Origin: JAIBJN01 sp963847985
Lineage (GTDB): Bacteria > Actinomycetota > Thermoleophilia > Gaiellales > Gaiellaceae
NCBI GenBank assembly: GCA_963847985.1
Contig: CAWKBS010000003.1
Location: forward strand, 62,001-126,000
Direction: 5' to 3'
Length of the DNA: 64,000 bases
Part shown: positions 45,501 through 52,966 of the stretch, piece after piece
How the letters are laid out: every line of letters begins with the position of its first letter
How positions within the stretch are numbered: the first letter of the stretch is position 1
The notes under the pieces: model-generated
The model's input: the letters and a program-made list of their open reading frames with translations, nothing else
Databases searched by the model: none
What the model was told of the DNA's origin: nothing
Position numbers and translations under genes: made by a program

Positions 45501-46363
45501 GTCAGATTGCCCGCATGGAGGCGGCGCTCGAGGAGGCGCTGGCGCGTGCGGAGCGCGCTCGCGAGCAGCAGGAGATCCTGCTCATCCTCGACGGCCTTGC
45601 CCGAGTGGCTTTGTTCGGACCAATGCCGGTAGAAGAGGCGGCCCCCCGATGCGAAGAGATCCGGGCGCAGAGCGGCGGCCACCGCGGTTTCGAAGGAGTG
45701 CTCGCGATCATCGCCGCGTATCTGGAGGCGATGCAGGGGCGGTTCCCCGAGGCGCGGGCTGCCTACGAGGAGGGTGGGCGGATCCTCGCAGAGCTCGGTG
45801 CGGTCGTCGATCGGGCCGGCCTGCAGGTGTGGGCGGGCGAGGTCGAGATGCTCGCGGGCGATTTGGCCGCGGCTGAACGGCTACGGCGCTCCGCCTTTGA
45901 GACGCTGGAGAAGGTTGGGGAGAGAGGCATCCTCTCCACGGTCGCCGCATACCTCGGCGCGACCCTCCACGCGCAGGGACGAGACGAGGAAGCAATTCGC
46001 CTCACCGAGATTAGCGAGAGAACGGCTGCCGACGACGACCTCACGTCCCAGATCCTTTGGCGCGCGACCCGCGCCAAGGCGTTGGCGCGAAACGGGAATG
46101 AGCGGGAGGCGGAGTCGCTAGCCCGCGAGGCCGTCGCGCTTGCGCAGGAGACGGATTGCCTCCTGCTCCACGCCGACGCGCTCATGAGCCTGGCGGAGGT
46201 CCTGATCGCGCGCGGGGCCGCCGTCGCGGCCGCCGCCCGCCTCCGCGCGGCGCTTGTGCTGTATGAGGCGAAGGGCAACGTCGTCTCCGCGGCGGCCGCT
46301 CGGGCGCGCCTCGAAAGCACGACCGTCAGCACACCGGTAAGCCGAGGCGGGCGAGCATCCTAG
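42512..46363 (+). CDS. Large SARP-type regulator: winged helix, BTAD, cyclase-like domain, AAA ATPase, TPR
   Basis: A 1283-residue AfsR-like regulator from GTG 42512. Domains in order: OmpR-type winged helix (about 29-110), bacterial transcriptional activation domain (118-265), a degenerate class III nucleotide-cyclase-like domain (291-443, VFGSPIAHEDDAVRSLRA, VETGEVLAGGE), AAA/STAND ATPase with Walker A GEAGIGKS near 487 and Walker B LILVFEDVHW near 593, then TPR-like helices to the end. It probably senses a small molecule and activates cargo genes. Convergent with the borosin genes, overlapping the methyltransferase end by 38 bases. Confidence 0.88.
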   Translation: MNTRPESIAETPAADHGKGDRSRATTSPVLEFRLLGPFEVRQGGEPVILGGARQRALLALLCLHRGTVVAVDRITDELWGESPPKTARHMVEVYVSKLRKLVGAGVLATRAPGYLLQTDPENVDIARFERLLAEGREALAAGNATLAARTLTDGLSLWRGPPLDEFAFEPFAQAEIGRLDEARLLAEEARIEAELELGAGAQLVVKLEELVARAPFRERFRAQLMLALYRAGRQADALAAYRAARETLVDELGVEPSPALRKLERAILAQEEWLVGPRALEQRAAATRETRRPVTVLVVELATGGAEQDPEALRPVMDQLLERAEEVLRRHGAAVERIPDETVMAVFGSPIAHEDDAVRSLRAVAELQELAIVSRAAVETGEVLAGGEATVRGPVVRTAVQLLAHASRDEVLAGESTRRLASNSARFEVAGYDGGTAWRFVSVLPGVPARPLVLDAPLVGRRKDLAELREALAQTVTARRTILVTVIGEAGIGKSRLAREFVKAAEPEARVLTGRCLAYGDGITYWPLREVIGELAPDDTVQVLNALLVGLPESEAIAHRLAAATGLSGEVYPVQEVRWAARRLFEQLARERPLILVFEDVHWAEPAFLDLLTHLVEVGEDASILVVCLARPDISEEHAGWRLDGRQTLLTLEALSSAEAEELVAKLDPTEALHRDKRARILDAAEGNPLFLEQMVAFAAQETWPAHGFDVPPTLQALLAARLDRLGPGERAVVECAGVVGREFWAEAVAELVPAEARTTLLRHLAALERREFVEPEKSTLPFESAYRFRHVLIQEAAYRSLPKERRAELHERFAVWLERTPARISGDEDEILGYHLEQAVSYRQELGPPGEREERLARRAAERLASAGRRGLARGDAPAAANLLDRALALLPDEAPDRIELMIDHGVALGIVGELSRAEEVLSEAETRAEAVRDERLEARALLQRSFLDRYMHPEKGSEGLLEAAERAIRVFERERDDVGLSRAWRLLAEVHWSHCQIARMEAALEEALARAERAREQQEILLILDGLARVALFGPMPVEEAAPRCEEIRAQSGGHRGFEGVLAIIAAYLEAMQGRFPEARAAYEEGGRILAELGAVVDRAGLQVWAGEVEMLAGDLAAAERLRRSAFETLEKVGERGILSTVAAYLGATLHAQGRDEEAIRLTEISERTAADDDLTSQILWRATRAKALARNGNEREAESLAREAVALAQETDCLLLHADALMSLAEVLIARGAAVAAAARLRAALVLYEAKGNVVSAAAARARLESTTVSTPVSRGGRAS

Positions 46364-47111
46364 AGTCCGGCAGCCTTGTGGCCAGCGGAGGAATGACGAG
46401 CGTTGCCATTGGCGTGACCTCCGCTCGGGCGAGCTCGTCCAGCGGCTGCCTCGCGACCGCGGGGCCGCAGACGGCGTACGAGGAGGCCTCGTAGAGGATC
46501 GTCTCATGGAGGGCGGGATAGAACTCGCGAAGGCGCTCGACGAGGAGGTCGAGCGGCGGCCGAGGCGGACCGGCGGGCATGCTCCGCTCCCCCAGGAAGC
46601 CGATTTGCCAGAGGACGAGCAGCGCGGCGGGCTCGATACGGTAGCCGCGGATGAGGAACGCCGTCGCTTCGTAGCTTTGGCACCCCGCTTCGCCGGGATC
46701 GATTCCCAGGTCGGCGAAGAGGCAGTCCTCGGCGGAGACGGCGGCGAGCATGCGCGCGCGAAACCCCTCGGCACGGGCGCATCGCACCGCTTGGTGGCCC
46801 GGCTCCACGAACACGCCCGGGTGGCCGTAGAAGGCCGCCGCAACCCTGCCTCCGGCGCGTACGGCCAAGAGGATCTCGTCGACCATGTCCGCGTAGGTCT
46901 GTGCGCGATCCTTTCCTTGAGCATATAAACCGGCGAGGGACCGTGCCCTCCCGTTGAGCCGCTCGATCCAGCGCTCCGTCAGGGGGTCGTTGACGAGGTA
47001 GAGCACCTCGTCGGCGCGCTCGAGGACGGCCCGTGTTTGGGGCGTCGTCTGGAAGGCGAGCTGGATGCCCGTCCCCACGACCGTTAGCGAGCCGTTGCGG
47101 GGGACTTGCAC
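46326..47111 (-). CDS. Borosin-type peptide backbone N-methyltransferase (split system)
   Basis: A 261-residue tetrapyrrole-methylase-fold enzyme. Residues GSLTVVGTGIQLAF, YGHPGVF (95-101), SAEDCLFADLGIDPG (126-140), SYEAT and LLVLWQIGFLGE match the order and wording of SonM-type borosin methyltransferases, which put methyl groups on backbone amides of a separate precursor peptide using SAM. It lacks the clasp and fused core of fungal borosins. GTG 47111 follows GAGGGA. The precursor gene ends 30 bases upstream. Confidence 0.85.
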   Translation of the reverse strand: MQVPRNGSLTVVGTGIQLAFQTTPQTRAVLERADEVLYLVNDPLTERWIERLNGRARSLAGLYAQGKDRAQTYADMVDEILLAVRAGGRVAAAFYGHPGVFVEPGHQAVRCARAEGFRARMLAAVSAEDCLFADLGIDPGEAGCQSYEATAFLIRGYRIEPAALLVLWQIGFLGERSMPAGPPRPPLDLLVERLREFYPALHETILYEASSYAVCGPAVARQPLDELARAEVTPMATLVIPPLATRLPDSRMLARLGLPVC

Positions 47112-47141
47112 GATTCCCTCAGCCGCTCGTTTTATCGGGGC

Positions 47142-47375
47142 CTATGGCCAGATCCGGGTCGGCCTGAACTCGATGGCGAACTGCCCATCGGGTTGCTCGT
47201 CGAAGACCTCCCGCTGGATCCGGCTGATGTCACCGCTCAGGATGATGTCCCACTTCTCGTCCGAGAGCTCCGTCTCTGCCCGCGCCTTCTCGGGATCCTC
47301 GTAGAAGAGCTCGGCGAAGACTGGATCCTCGCCCAACCGCGTGAGGAACTCCGCGATCGTAGACTCGCCCGCCAT
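47142..47375 (-). CDS. Borosin precursor peptide
   Basis: A 77-residue peptide. Residues 7-52 match the borosin binding domain: IAEFLTRLGEDPVFAELF, a DPEKA turn, LSDEKWDIILSGD, then ISRIQ. This pairs closely with the leader of the Shewanella precursor SonA (LG-D, NPE, LTDEQ, TGD positions). The C-terminal 25 residues (EQPDGQFAIEFRPTRIWP at the end) are the probable core, rich in hydrophobic and Arg residues. GGAGGTGAACA before the ATG is an ideal ribosome site. It is transcribed first, the methyltransferase second. Confidence 0.8.
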   Translation of the reverse strand: MAGESTIAEFLTRLGEDPVFAELFYEDPEKARAETELSDEKWDIILSGDISRIQREVFDEQPDGQFAIEFRPTRIWP

Positions 47376-47507
47376 TGTTCACCTCCGGCGTCGCTTACGC
47401 CCCAGGGCCATCCGAAGCTACAACGGCCTGAAACCCCCGTCAACGGTCCCCTTCGCTAGAAGCGCGTCAGGTGATCGGCCACCTCCCAGGGCGTCCACCT
47501 GCTCCTG

Positions 47508-47600
47508 GTGGCGATTCCACTCGTCCCGGACGGCGCTGCCTATTACCTGATCACCGCATGCCTGGCGAACATCGCCAAGTACCGCCCAGGCATCAGAGGC
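47508..47600 (+). pseudogene. Histidine kinase fragment
   Basis: About 30 codons reading DGAAYYLITACLANIAKY resemble the N-box region of a HisKA_3/HATPase sensor kinase (typically AYFVVSEALTNVAKHA). No flanking kinase sequence is present. It is a fragment in the decayed edge of the island. The match is short. Confidence 0.35.
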
Positions 47601-47606
47601 GAGGGT

Positions 47607-47720
47607 CTATCTTCGGAACGGCCAGTAGGTCATTCCCTCGCCGTACGCGAGTCGGGTCGCGTGCTGACCGCGACTCTTACACGCGTTCGATCCGTCGAAC
47701 CGGGGCACTGCAGGCGCGTT
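47607..47720 (-). pseudogene. Fragment of a SARP-type ATPase gene
   Basis: The end of a minus-strand frame, TRLAYGEGMTYWPFRR, corresponds to LAYGDGITYWPLRE of the intact regulator (about residue 515), a segment characteristic of this ATPase family. Nothing else of the gene remains nearby. Confidence 0.45.
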
Positions 47721-47817
47721 GACCTGATTTTGAGCATTCCTGCCTAGCTTGCTTCGAGTCGAGCAAGAACTGACGGGGGAGGGCCCTGCCGCTCCCGCAC
47801 CGACAAAGGAGGAAGCC

Positions 47818-47985
47818 ATGCCGCACAACCGTCAGATGTTCGTCACACCGTCCCCCGTCCTTCTCTGGATCGCCCTCATCGTGGGCATCGGGGCCTTGGC
47901 GGTGCCCACTCACTCGCGCGCGGCCACCGTTAGCGCCATCCAGCCCGTTGGTGGATGGTTCGGTGCGGAGAATCAGGGCGGGTAG
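47818..47985 (+). CDS. Small secreted peptide
   Basis: Fifty-five residues: basic N-terminus, hydrophobic helix PVLLWIALIVGIGALAV, a likely signal-peptidase site after THSRA, and a mature end of about 20 residues containing SAIQPVGGWFGAENQGG. The ribosome site AAAGGAGGAAGCC before the ATG is strong. The end overlaps the recombinase remnant on the other strand, so it may be truncated. Not recognised; a role with the RiPP genes is speculative. Confidence 0.5.
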   Translation: MPHNRQMFVTPSPVLLWIALIVGIGALAVPTHSRAATVSAIQPVGGWFGAENQGG

Positions 47986-48500
47986 AGCTCTTCGAGTTCC
48001 TCGGCGATCGCGGGCCAGAGGATGGGCTCGTGCAGAGTGGCGGTCTTTCGCTCGTCCTCGAGCAGGTGTCCCCTGATGTCTTTGACCGCCTTCTCGACGT
48101 CGATGTAGGGGAGCGGGCCGTGCTCGTCGCGCCAGTGGTGGTGGCGAAGCGCGGCCGCCTCGCTGGGGCGCAGGCCTTCCAGGCGATCAGGTCGATTGCG
48201 GCCCGGAACATCGCCGCTTCGAGTCCGCTCCCGCGCACGCCCAGGCGGATTCACTCGACGACGCGCGGGTGGACGACCTCGCGCCGGCGGACGGGCTTCA
48301 CCTTCGGCTCGCCGCGCCTTCGCATGTGGGCGCGGCGGCGGGTCTCGGCGGCCGGGTTGTGCGCGAGAACGCGGTTTTGGACCGCGTGGTTGAAGATGCG
48401 GACGAGCACATCGATCGTGCGCAGGTAGGCGCCCGGGCGAAGCGGCCCGTCTCCTTGTCGGTCTTCCTTTCTCGGCCTTTCGCATCAGCTGGGTCGTCTT
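47973..48500 (-). pseudogene. Broken tyrosine recombinase (integrase)
   Basis: The minus strand encodes, in order, a core-binding segment (RTIDVLVRIFNHAVQNRVLA, HNPAAETRRR), an in-frame stop at 48251-48253, then GLEAAMFRAAIDLIAW, a frameshift near 48175, and EGLRPSEAAALRHHHWRD with the first catalytic Arg. It ends early at 47973, so the H-x-x-R and Tyr boxes are missing. The position 250 bp inside the right repeat fits the integrase of this island. It is inactive now. Confidence 0.75.
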
Positions 48501-48668
48501 CTCGGGCATAGCCGCGCGAGGCTGCCCGGACCCCCCGGCGGGCGTCAGAAATTCACGTTTCGGCCCCGCCGCCGCCGACGCGGTGTGTTCGCGTGCTGGG
48601 CGCATGCTGCTCGCAGCGGGAGGCGATCCTCGCCCCTTCGCTCCGCTCTCTGGAGTAGCTTCTCGCCC

Positions 48669-49388
48669 ATGGATGCCGCGCTTTTGGCCTGGTATCGCCG
48701 TTTCGGCCGGGACCTCCCCTGGCGCCGTACCCGCGATCCCTACGCGATCCTCGTCTCCGAGGTGATGCTCCAGCAGACGCAGGTCGAGCGGGTCGTGCCG
48801 CGCTACCTCGCCTGGCTCGAGCGCTGGCCGACTGTCGAGGCGCTTGCGGCGGCGTCGCCGGCCGACGTCATCCGCGAGTGGCAGGGGCTCGGGTACAACC
48901 GGCGGGCCGTCAACCTCCACCGGGCCGCGCGCCACATCGCGGCGCACGGCTGGCCGGACGATCTGACCGAGCTTCCCGGGGTCGGGCGCTACACGGCGGA
49001 CGCGGTCGCCGCGTTCGCGTTCGGCGCGCCTGTCCTGCCCGAGGACACGAACGTTCGGCGGGTGCAGGAGCGGACCGGCCACCGCTTCGGGCCTGCCTGC
49101 GGGCAGGCGCTCATGGACCTTGGCGCCACCGTGTGCCTCGCCCGCGTCCCGCGTTGCGGTGCCTGCCCGCTTGCGTCGGCCTGCCCGTCGCGGGGGCGCC
49201 GCTACGAGCCGCTGCGGAAGCAGGGACGGTTCGAGGGCTCCTTCAGGCAGCGCCGGGCCCGCGTTCTCCGCACGGTGGCGGAGCGCACGGTTCCCGTCGC
49301 CGAGCTCGATCGCGCGGCCGTCGTCGCGCTCGAGCGCGACGGGCTGGTCGTCGTCGCAGACGGAAGCGTTCAGCTACCGCTGGACTGA
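48669..49388 (+). CDS. mutY: A/G-specific adenine DNA glycosylase
   Basis: MutY removes A mispaired with 8-oxoG. The 239-residue protein has the catalytic Glu31 in SEVMLQQTQ, the helix-hairpin-helix LPGVGRYTADAVAAF followed by DTNVRRV, and the four iron-sulfur cysteines (C-x6-C-x2-C-x5-C). The C-terminal NUDIX-like OxoG-recognition domain is absent or very short. Codons 1-38 appear to come from the island, the remainder from the host, with the joint in the 27-bp repeat. Confidence 0.9.
   Translation: MDAALLAWYRRFGRDLPWRRTRDPYAILVSEVMLQQTQVERVVPRYLAWLERWPTVEALAAASPADVIREWQGLGYNRRAVNLHRAARHIAAHGWPDDLTELPGVGRYTADAVAAFAFGAPVLPEDTNVRRVQERTGHRFGPACGQALMDLGATVCLARVPRCGACPLASACPSRGRRYEPLRKQGRFEGSFRQRRARVLRTVAERTVPVAELDRAAVVALERDGLVVVADGSVQLPLD
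48756..48782 (+). repeat. Right direct repeat (attR-like)
   Basis: Identical to 35156-35182. It lies at codons 30-38 of intact mutY. Confidence 0.8.
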
Positions 49389-49856
49389 AGCAGCGCGACC
49401 GCCTGGGCGGCCAGGCCCTCGCCGCGGCCGGTGAAGCCGAGGCCGTCCGTGGTCGTCGCGCGGACCGAGACCCGGCCCGCGCTCGACGCCGAGCGCCGCC
49501 GCCAGGCGCGACTCCATCTCGCCGCGGACCGATGCGATCCGGGGCCGCTCGCCGACCAGGACGCAGTCCGCGTTCACGAGCTCGTAGCCCGCCTCGCGGA
49601 CGGCGGCCATCGCGCGCTCCAGGAAGACCAGCGACGAGGCACCTTCCCACTCCGCCTCGTCCGACGGGAAGAACGAGCCGATGTCCCCGAGGCCGGCCGC
49701 GCCGAGAACGGCGTCCACGAGCGCGTGGGCGACGACGTCGCCGTCGGAGTGGCCCGCGAGGCCGGGCTCGCCGGGGAACTCGACGCCGCCGACGACGAGA
49801 CGGGCGTCCTCCGAGAAGCCGTGCGCGTCGACGCCGATGCCGACCCGAAGGCTCAT
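49370..49856 (-). CDS. ispF: 2-C-methyl-D-erythritol 2,4-cyclodiphosphate synthase (one apparent frameshift)
   Basis: IspF forms the cyclic diphosphate in the MEP isoprenoid pathway. Zinc ligands Asp10 and His12 are in GVDAHGF, followed by LAGHSDGDVVAHALVDAVLG and GDIGSFFPSD. Near 49482 the frame changes: GVERG should continue RVSVRATTTDGLGFTGRGEG; one extra G explains it. The corrected protein has about 161 residues, the normal size. It is coupled to the upstream PHP gene by a 4-base overlap and overlaps the convergent mutY end. Confidence 0.87.
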
Positions 49857-50680
49857 GCCAGCGGCTCCTGGCGCGCGGCGCGCCCCGTGAGGACGGTGAT
49901 CGTGCCGTACCCGGCGGAGCGGAGCAGCTCGATCCCGGCGTCGAAGTCCCTGCCGACATCGCGGGCAACGTGCGCGTCCGACGCGAGCGTCGCGCCGACG
50001 CCCAGCTCGCGGCAGCGCGCGAGCAACGCCGCGTCGGGATAGAGCTCGCCGACGGGCTTCCGCAGTCCGGCCGTCGAGACCTCGACGGCTACGCCTCCTT
50101 CGGCGGCCGCCGACGCGGCCTGCTCGTGGCAGGCGGCGACCGTCTCCGGATCGGGCCTGCGTCCGTAGATCTTCACGAGGTCCGGGTGTGCCAGGACGTC
50201 CGCGAGCCCGCTCCGGGCGAGCGCGGCGAGCTCGGCGAAGTAGCGGCGCCAGACCTCGTCGACCTCGCGCCCGGCCCAGGCCCCCGGCTCCATGTCCACT
50301 GCCTCGCCGTCCACGAGGTGCACGGAGCCGAGCAGGAAGTCCCACGGATACGGGCTGAGGAGCTCCGCGAGCTCCTGGTCTCTGCCCGGCAGCCACTCCA
50401 GCTCGAGCGCGAGCTTCACCGGGAGCCCCTGCGATTTGGCGGCGAGCACGGCGTCACAGTAGTCCTCCAGGTCGTGCGCGACGCGGCTGCGATGGTACGG
50501 ATGCTCGAGGAACGGCTCGGCCTGGCGGAAGTAGTACATGTGCTCGGTGAAGGCGATCTCGTCGACTCCGCGCGCGGCGGCCTGCTCCACGAACCGCTCG
50601 ACCGCGCCCACCGTCAGCTCGACCGGGCCTTCGCGGCCCTCCGCCGGCCCGCGCAGGTGCATGTGGTAGTCGACGATCAC
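49853..50680 (-). CDS. PHP-domain phosphatase, histidinol-phosphatase-like
   Basis: A 275-residue PHP protein of the HisK/HisJ type. Metal-binding motifs are DYHMHL at the N-terminus, EIAFTEHMYYF, ALELEWLPG, LLGSVHLVD, VLAHPDLVK and LASDAHV near the end. The family hydrolyses histidinol phosphate in Gram-positives, but other sugar phosphates are possible. It sits between ispD and ispF with 4-base overlaps on both sides, so it is co-translated with isoprenoid genes. Confidence 0.8.
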   Translation of the reverse strand: MIVDYHMHLRGPAEGREGPVELTVGAVERFVEQAAARGVDEIAFTEHMYYFRQAEPFLEHPYHRSRVAHDLEDYCDAVLAAKSQGLPVKLALELEWLPGRDQELAELLSPYPWDFLLGSVHLVDGEAVDMEPGAWAGREVDEVWRRYFAELAALARSGLADVLAHPDLVKIYGRRPDPETVAACHEQAASAAAEGGVAVEVSTAGLRKPVGELYPDAALLARCRELGVGATLASDAHVARDVGRDFDAGIELLRSAGYGTITVLTGRAARQEPLA

Positions 50681-51366
50681 GCCTCGACCCGCAGCAGCGC
50701 CTCGACGAAGCCAAGGTCGGCCGGTGTCGTCACCTTGACGAGCCGGCGGTCGCCCTCGACGAGCCGGACGCGGCCGCCCGCGGCCTCGACGAGACCTGCG
50801 CAGTCGGTGGCGTCGGCGCCGCCGGCAAGCGCACCTCGCAGCAGGTCGGCGACGAACGCCTGCGGCGTCTGCACGGTGTGGAGGCCGGTGCGGTCGATTG
50901 TCTGCTCGACCTGCTCGCCCTCGGCCCGCTTGACGGTGTCGTCGAGCGGGAGCGCCGGGACGGCGCCGTCCCAGCCGTCGGCGAGCGCGGTGACGACGCG
51001 CTCGAGGACCTCCCCGGGGAGGAGCGGCCTGGCGGCGTCGTGGACGACGATGACGGCGGCCTCTTCGGGCACCTCGGCGACGCCGGCGCGGACCGAGTCT
51101 GCACGCGTCGCCCCGCCGGTGACCGCGGCTCGGACCTTCCCTGCCCCGAGCTCCTCGGCGAGCAGGATGCTCGGCTCCTCCCAGTCCGCCGGGGCCACGA
51201 GCACGACGGCCTCGACCCAGTCGGAGGCCTCGAGGCGCTCCAGGCTCTCGGCCAGGAGCGGGCGGCCGCCGAGGTTGGCGAACGCCTTGGGGCGGTCGGC
51301 GCCGAGCCGCTCGCCGCTGCCTGCCGCAACGAGCACCGCCCAGACGCCCGACCCGCCCGAGCTCAC
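50677..51366 (-). CDS. ispD: 2-C-methyl-D-erythritol 4-phosphate cytidylyltransferase
   Basis: A 229-residue enzyme that activates MEP with CTP. Signature LVAAGSGERLGADRPKAF near the N-terminus, VHDAARPL in the middle and TDCAGLVEAAGGRVRLVEGD near the end. GTG 51366 overlaps the upstream stop by 4 bases (GTGA). Confidence 0.93.
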   Translation of the reverse strand: MSSGGSGVWAVLVAAGSGERLGADRPKAFANLGGRPLLAESLERLEASDWVEAVVLVAPADWEEPSILLAEELGAGKVRAAVTGGATRADSVRAGVAEVPEEAAVIVVHDAARPLLPGEVLERVVTALADGWDGAVPALPLDDTVKRAEGEQVEQTIDRTGLHTVQTPQAFVADLLRGALAGGADATDCAGLVEAAGGRVRLVEGDRRLVKVTTPADLGFVEALLRVEA

Positions 51367-52245
51367 TTGAGCAGGACGAGCTCGCCGTCGCGCTCGACGA
51401 AGAGCTCGGGGCTGACCGGGTTGTCGGCGGTCTGGAAGTCGCGCGCCACCTTCGTCCGCAGGAGCTCCTCCGCGTTTCCCCGCTCGATGGCCTCGCGTGG
51501 AAGGGCGACGAAGACGTTGTCCATGGGCACCGCGTACACGGCCGGAGCGCCGTCGTACTCTTGCACGATCTGGCGCCGGAGCCCCGGCACGATCATGCGC
51601 GTCGCGTCGTACCCGTCGGAGGTCGACCAGCCGCAGAGCTCCCAGTTGCCCGAAGGCTCGCACAGGAGCGGTGCGTCCTCGTCGGTCTGCCGCTTCAGAT
51701 TGGCCAAGGCGACCTCGTGAATCTCCTCGACCGACGTCCCCCAGCGCTCGACGTCCTCCGGCCGGACGACGGTCTGCGAGTCGCCGGTGTCGACCAGGTA
51801 GACGACGTCCAGGTTCCCGGGCATCTCGGTCGCCGCCGGCTCGAAGTCCCAGCCGCGCACGGCGAACCTCGGCTGCAAGAGCGGCATGAGGTCGGCCTCC
51901 GCGTCCTCGTAGGCGACGCCCGCGATCCCCTCGTCGAGCCGGCGGCGTCGCCTCGGCGACGAGGCCCGCCATGATCTCCTCACGGCGGCCCGGGTCGGCC
52001 TCGTACTCGTCGAAGGCCTCGCCGATCGGAAGCTCGATCCGATTGGGCGCGTCGAGAACCAGGACGTTCAAGTCGTAGCCCGGCTCGGCCTCGAGGTCGG
52101 CGCCCTTCAGCTCTGCGAGGACGACCTCCTTGAAGGCCGACGGAACGAGCTCGGGCTCGTCGGCCCCTCCGCCGCCACCGCAGCCGACGGCCGGCACCGT
52201 GAGCACGGCGAGGGCGCAGGCGAGCACGGTTGCGCGCAGGACCAT
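51363..52245 (-). CDS. DUF1444-like lipoprotein (one apparent frameshift)
   Basis: The N-terminus has a lipoprotein signal (LACALAVLTVPAVGC, then a Gly-rich linker). The C-terminal part (VYLVDTGDSQTVVRPEDVERWG, EEIHEVALANL) resembles DUF1444 proteins. Frames must be joined near 51950, where GLVAEAT should run into RRLDEGIAGVAYEDAEADLMPLL; one extra C explains this. The corrected length is about 293 residues. The function is unknown. It leads the ispD-PHP-ispF unit. Confidence 0.7.
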
Positions 52246-52291
52246 CCCGAAAGGATGCCTGCCGGGACCGCGCGTGAGCGGGTGAACCCGC

Positions 52292-52792
52292 TTACGTGGC
52301 GACCTTGGCGCCGACCGAGTCCAGCTCCTCGTCCAGCCAGACCGCGGCGTCGTCTTCGTCCATGCCCTTGGCGTACATCAGCTCGGAGGCGAGGATCTTC
52401 TTCGCCTTCACGAACATCTGCTTCTCGCCCGTGGAGAGGCCCTTCTCCTGGTCGCGCAGCGACAGGTTCCGGACGACCTCGGCGAGCTCGAAGATGTCGC
52501 CCGTCTTCATCTTGTCGCGGTTGTACTTGAAGCGCCGGTTCCAGTTCTTCGGCATGTTCGTCCCGTTGCCGTGCAGGACCTTGACGACGCGAACGACCAT
52601 GTCCTCGTCGATCACCTTGCGCAGGCCCACGCGGTCGGCGTTCTCGGTCGGGACGTTCACGGTCATGTCGTTGTGGAGGATCTTGATCGTGAGGTACTCG
52701 CGCTCTTGCCCCAGGATCGTCCTCGTCTCCTTCTTCACCACGGTCCCCGCGCCGTGGTGGGGGTAGACGACCTTATCGCCGACCTTGTACAA
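52292..52792 (-). CDS. carD: CarD family transcription regulator
   Basis: CarD binds RNA polymerase beta subunit and stabilises open promoter complexes, essential in mycobacteria. The 166-residue protein has the Tudor-like N-domain (KVGDKVVYPHHGAGTV) and the helical C-domain with the promoter-contact Trp in MPKNWNRRFKYNRDKMKTGD. The start is TTG 52792 with GGAGGAGAGG immediately upstream; no other start fits. Confidence 0.96.
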   Translation of the reverse strand: MYKVGDKVVYPHHGAGTVVKKETRTILGQEREYLTIKILHNDMTVNVPTENADRVGLRKVIDEDMVVRVVKVLHGNGTNMPKNWNRRFKYNRDKMKTGDIFELAEVVRNLSLRDQEKGLSTGEKQMFVKAKKILASELMYAKGMDEDDAAVWLDEELDSVGAKVAT

Positions 52793-52944
52793 GCCTCTCC
52801 TCCTCTATATGAAACGCGGGCGCGCAAAAGAGCGCCCAGACGCCTGCGGATTCAGGCCATTGTACCGGAAACCCGCTTGGAAAGCCAGCTTCCGGGCACT
52901 TTGCGTTTCGAACGGCTCGGGCTAGAGCTGGAGAGATCAGAGAT

Positions 52945-52960
52945 CGGGGGAACTCCCCCG
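52945..52960. terminator. Hairpin downstream of disA
   Basis: CGGGGG and CCCCCG with the loop AACT, 7 bases past the disA stop. No U-tract. Confidence 0.4.
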
Positions 52961-52966
52961 CCCCCG

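Larger units (their letters stand above)
35156..48782. mobile_element. Integrated genomic island in mutY (about 13.6 kb)
   Basis: The island is bounded by 27-bp direct repeats that lie exactly 13,600 bp apart within mutY coding sequence. The left junction leaves a mutY stub; the right junction restores a complete gene, as when an element carries its own copy of the target's 5' end. A broken tyrosine recombinase lies next to the right end. Gene content (regulators, methyltransferases, RiPP genes, fragments) is accessory and the base composition at 37-42 kb is lower in GC than the flanks. No conjugation or replication genes are seen, so it is a remnant or was mobilised by others. Confidence 0.75.
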
